This document shows positions 5,617 to 5,901 of a stretch of 5,901 nt of DNA, in pieces (the first letter of the stretch is position 1; each line of letters begins with the position of its first letter). The notes beneath the pieces were generated by a model that saw only the letters and a program-made list of their open reading frames with translations, did no database searches and was not told the origin of the DNA. The stretch comes from Pseudomonadota bacterium (GTDB lineage: Bacteria > Desulfobacterota > Syntrophia > Syntrophales > JADFWA01), in the NCBI GenBank assembly GCA_030610915.1, contig JAUWQS010000116.1, forward strand, positions 1 through 5,901, read 5' to 3'. Made by a program: the position numbers and the translations under genes.

Positions 5617-5901
5617 ATGGTGGTATATATCAAGACCCAGGGAGCAAGGATTGTAAAGGAGGGAAGGCATCTTCTGGTCAAAAAGGGCGATGCCACATAC
5701 AACACCCTTTTTACCTATAAACTCAACCAGCTCGTCATTTTCGGCAATGTGGAGATTACCCACCGTGCCTTTGTCCAGCTAATGCGCTATAACATTGATA
5801 CGGTATTCCTGAGCTTTGATGGCCGGTACCTTGGACGCATTGCCCCTCCGGAGGCAAAAAATGTTTTCCTGCACAAACGCCAGTACCAGCTCCTCGATGA
5901 T
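5617..5901 (+). CDS. cas1: CRISPR-associated endonuclease Cas1, N-terminal part
   Basis: Cas1 is the metal-dependent integrase that, with Cas2, inserts new spacers into the CRISPR array. The 95 residues present are the N-terminal beta-strand domain: MVVYIKTQGARIVKEGRHLL, then LNQLVIFGNVEITHRAFVQL (about residues 36-55), VFLSFDGRYLGRI (63-75) and KNVFLHKRQYQ (81-91), all typical of the family. The catalytic Glu-His-Asp residues lie in the C-terminal domain beyond the window, so activity cannot be judged. The start is well supported by AGGAGG six bases upstream and a promoter just before it. It lies 105 bases after csx20, a larger gap than within the preceding operon. Most type III systems either carry their own cas1-cas2 or borrow them from a co-resident system; here the gene is adjacent to type III-B components. 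Confidence 0.93.
   Translation, partial: MVVYIKTQGARIVKEGRHLLVKKGDATYNTLFTYKLNQLVIFGNVEITHRAFVQLMRYNIDTVFLSFDGRYLGRIAPPEAKNVFLHKRQYQLLDD

Noticed and set aside
5512..5763. Minus-strand 83-residue ORF over the cas1 promoter and 5' end
   Set aside because: It is antisense to Cas1 and has no recognisable features.

Overview
The window is a defence-gene neighbourhood read entirely on the + strand. It carries parts of a type III-B (Cmr) CRISPR-Cas locus: cmr6 at the left edge and the start of cas1 at the right edge. Between them are a predicted CARF signalling effector, a Csx20-type small protein, a MNT-HEPN toxin-antitoxin pair, an AAA/DUF4143 ATPase and debris from repeat elements. The base composition is moderate and rather A/T-rich. 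The short palindromic intergenic elements resemble ones I remember from Desulfobacterota-like and other environmental bacterial genomes. The lineage guess is weak: a bacterium is likely, the phylum is inference.

Region by region: 1-89 is a leader with a possible weak promoter. 90-1289 is cmr6, and its stop codon overlaps a 50-codon ORF (1282-1434). 1435-1589 holds a 24-bp stem inverted repeat built from 7-bp units. 1590-2786 is an AAA ATPase of the DUF4143 class whose last 11 or so codons lie inside a palindromic repeat element (2749-2891). 2891-3068 reads as a decayed coding fragment with one apparent frameshift. 3052-3119 contains promoter-like and repeat signals before the MNT gene. 3128-3864 is the MNT/HEPN pair with a 4-bp ATGA overlap. 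Thirteen bases later comes the CARF-wHTH-RelE-like protein (3878-5116). After 2 bases comes the Csx20-like protein (5119-5511). cas1 begins at 5617 with its own good promoter and Shine-Dalgarno, and runs off the window.

How the parts could work together: when the Cmr complex (of which Cmr6 is a backbone subunit) binds target RNA, Cas10 makes cyclic oligoadenylate. The CARF protein would bind it and switch on its C-terminal domain, which I read as a RelE-like mRNA interferase of the Cami1 type. Csx20, encoded immediately downstream, is expected to degrade the messenger and end the response. The MNT-HEPN pair directly upstream is a second, signal-independent RNase toxin module in the same apparent transcription unit. 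Cas1 has a separate promoter, so adaptation is probably regulated apart from interference. cas10, the other cmr genes, cas2 and any CRISPR array are not in the window.
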